From an uncultured Erwinia sp. (GTDB lineage: Bacteria > Pseudomonadota > Gammaproteobacteria > Enterobacterales > Enterobacteriaceae), in assembly GCA_913775305.1 (NCBI GenBank), contig CAJYIY010000022.1, forward strand, positions 1 through 38,245: a stretch of DNA of 38,245 nucleotides. Direction: 5' to 3'. Numbering within the stretch: the stretch's first letter is position 1; every line of letters begins with the position of its first letter. The notes beneath the pieces were generated by a model. The model saw nothing but the letters and a program-made list of their open reading frames with translations. It was not told the origin of the DNA and searched no databases. Shown here in pieces: positions 37,638 through 38,245 of this stretch. A program made the translations under genes and the position numbers.

Positions 37638-38040
37638 TGTTAACCCATGCCGTAGCCAGAGAAAACGCTATTTTGTGCTGAGAGGGTGTGGCGATGCAAC
37701 CGTATGAGCAGCACTGACGCTCAATCGGTCAGCTGAAAGAGCAGCGACGAACAGTAAGCTGCTACAGGCAAGTTTTACCGGCCAGGAATGTAAATCAGCG
37801 GCAGCAGAATCCGCACGTTGAATCCCTGAGGGTTTAGCGGTTTAGCCGCTGTTTGCGCTGTGAATTTTTTTGTATACGGAGGTGTTCGGGAGCGCGTTTA
37901 ATGATGAAATTTAAGGATAACCTACTGTTTAATATGCTTTGTAACAATTTCATCTACAATATAAACCATAATTGACTGTTACATTCAGGCTTATTTTTTG
38001 AAAATATCAGCTCAGGCAATAGCGCCTCGGGAGTATCGAA
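37638..38040. promoter_or_regulatory. greB-ompR divergent intergenic region
   Basis: 403 bases without an ORF I can support. The half near ompR is A/T-rich. A promoter candidate there is TTTGTA (37938-37943), a 16-base spacer and TATAAA (37960-37965), with 75 bases of leader to the ompR ATG. A CRP-like site TGTGA with a poor right half lies at 37859-37874; E. coli ompR is CRP-sensitive. A small hairpin AGCGG/CCGCT is at 37836-37850. The greB-side 200 bases show nothing I can name. Confidence 0.4.
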
Positions 38041-38245
38041 ATGCAAGAGAACTATAAAATTCTGGTAGTAGATGACGACATGCGTTTGCGTGCGTTGCTG
38101 GAGCGTTATTTAACCGAGCAGGGTTTCCAGGTGCGTAGCGTGGCGAATGCCGAGCAGATGGATCGCTTGCTGACTCGTGAATCCTTCCATCTGATGGTGC
38201 TGGACCTGATGCTGCCTGGTGAAGACGGGCTGTCTATCTGCCGCC
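38041..38245 (+). CDS. ompR: Osmoregulatory response regulator OmpR, 3'-truncated
   Basis: The first 68 residues are present and the window ends inside the gene. The receiver domain begins MQENYKILVVDDDMRLRALL. Acidic pocket residues Asp11 and Asp12 and the phosphorylated Asp55 (LMVLDLMLPGEDG) are visible. OmpR is phosphorylated by EnvZ, expected just beyond the window, and controls outer-membrane porin genes. The start agrees with E. coli OmpR exactly. Confidence 0.97.
   Translation, partial: MQENYKILVVDDDMRLRALLERYLTEQGFQVRSVANAEQMDRLLTRESFHLMVLDLMLPGEDGLSICR

Overview
The window looks like chromosomal backbone of an enterobacterium, probably Erwiniaceae-like (Erwinia/Pantoea relatives). 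The evidence is gene content, order and protein similarity: ftsYEX-rpoH, panM, livKHMGF, ugpBAECQ, yhhA-ggt, malT/malPQ, nfuA, gntX/bioH, yhgF-greB and ompR all resemble Escherichia coli orthologues as I recall them. The genus is an inference. I see no insertion sequence, prophage, tRNA, rRNA or CRISPR.

Left part (1-8 kb): the 3' part of ftsY, with an alanine/glutamate-rich tandem repeat in its N-terminal region, then ftsE, ftsX and rpoH. The rpoH leader carries a clear sigma-E-type promoter overlapped by a consensus DnaA box. Between rpoH and panM, where E. coli has livJ, lies an accessory island: an AraC-type regulator, an AzlC/AzlD branched-chain amino-acid exporter, a broken membrane fatty-acid-desaturase-like gene and a 49-codon ORF. 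The last four reading frames overlap each other by one base, as in a translationally coupled operon.

Middle part (8-24 kb): the branched-chain amino-acid ABC importer livKHMGF with a single binding protein; the glycerol-3-phosphate/glycerophosphodiester importer ugpBAEC with the phosphodiesterase ugpQ, preceded by an 11-bp-periodic Pho box array; the small periplasmic protein yhhA; and gamma-glutamyltranspeptidase ggt. Next comes malT, divergent from malPQ. The malT-malP gap holds MalT boxes, a possible CRP site and two intrinsic terminators that point toward malP with no gene in front of them, which suggests an undescribed small RNA.

Right part (28.7-38.2 kb): an extra beta-ketoacyl-ACP synthase with a FabR-like palindrome at its promoter, nfuA, divergent gntX/bioH, a small DUF1471 periplasmic protein starting with GTG, a solitary GH13_18 glycoside phosphorylase like E. 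coli YcjM, yhgF, greB and the start of ompR. Compared with E. coli as I remember it, gntT, feoABC and the glg/glp block are missing from this stretch, and the ketosynthase and phosphorylase occupy slots in it.

Three sequence lesions deserve care: a Gly-to-Cys change in the FtsY P-loop, and a one-base frameshift plus a TGA codon in the desaturase. They may be real or may be sequencing errors.
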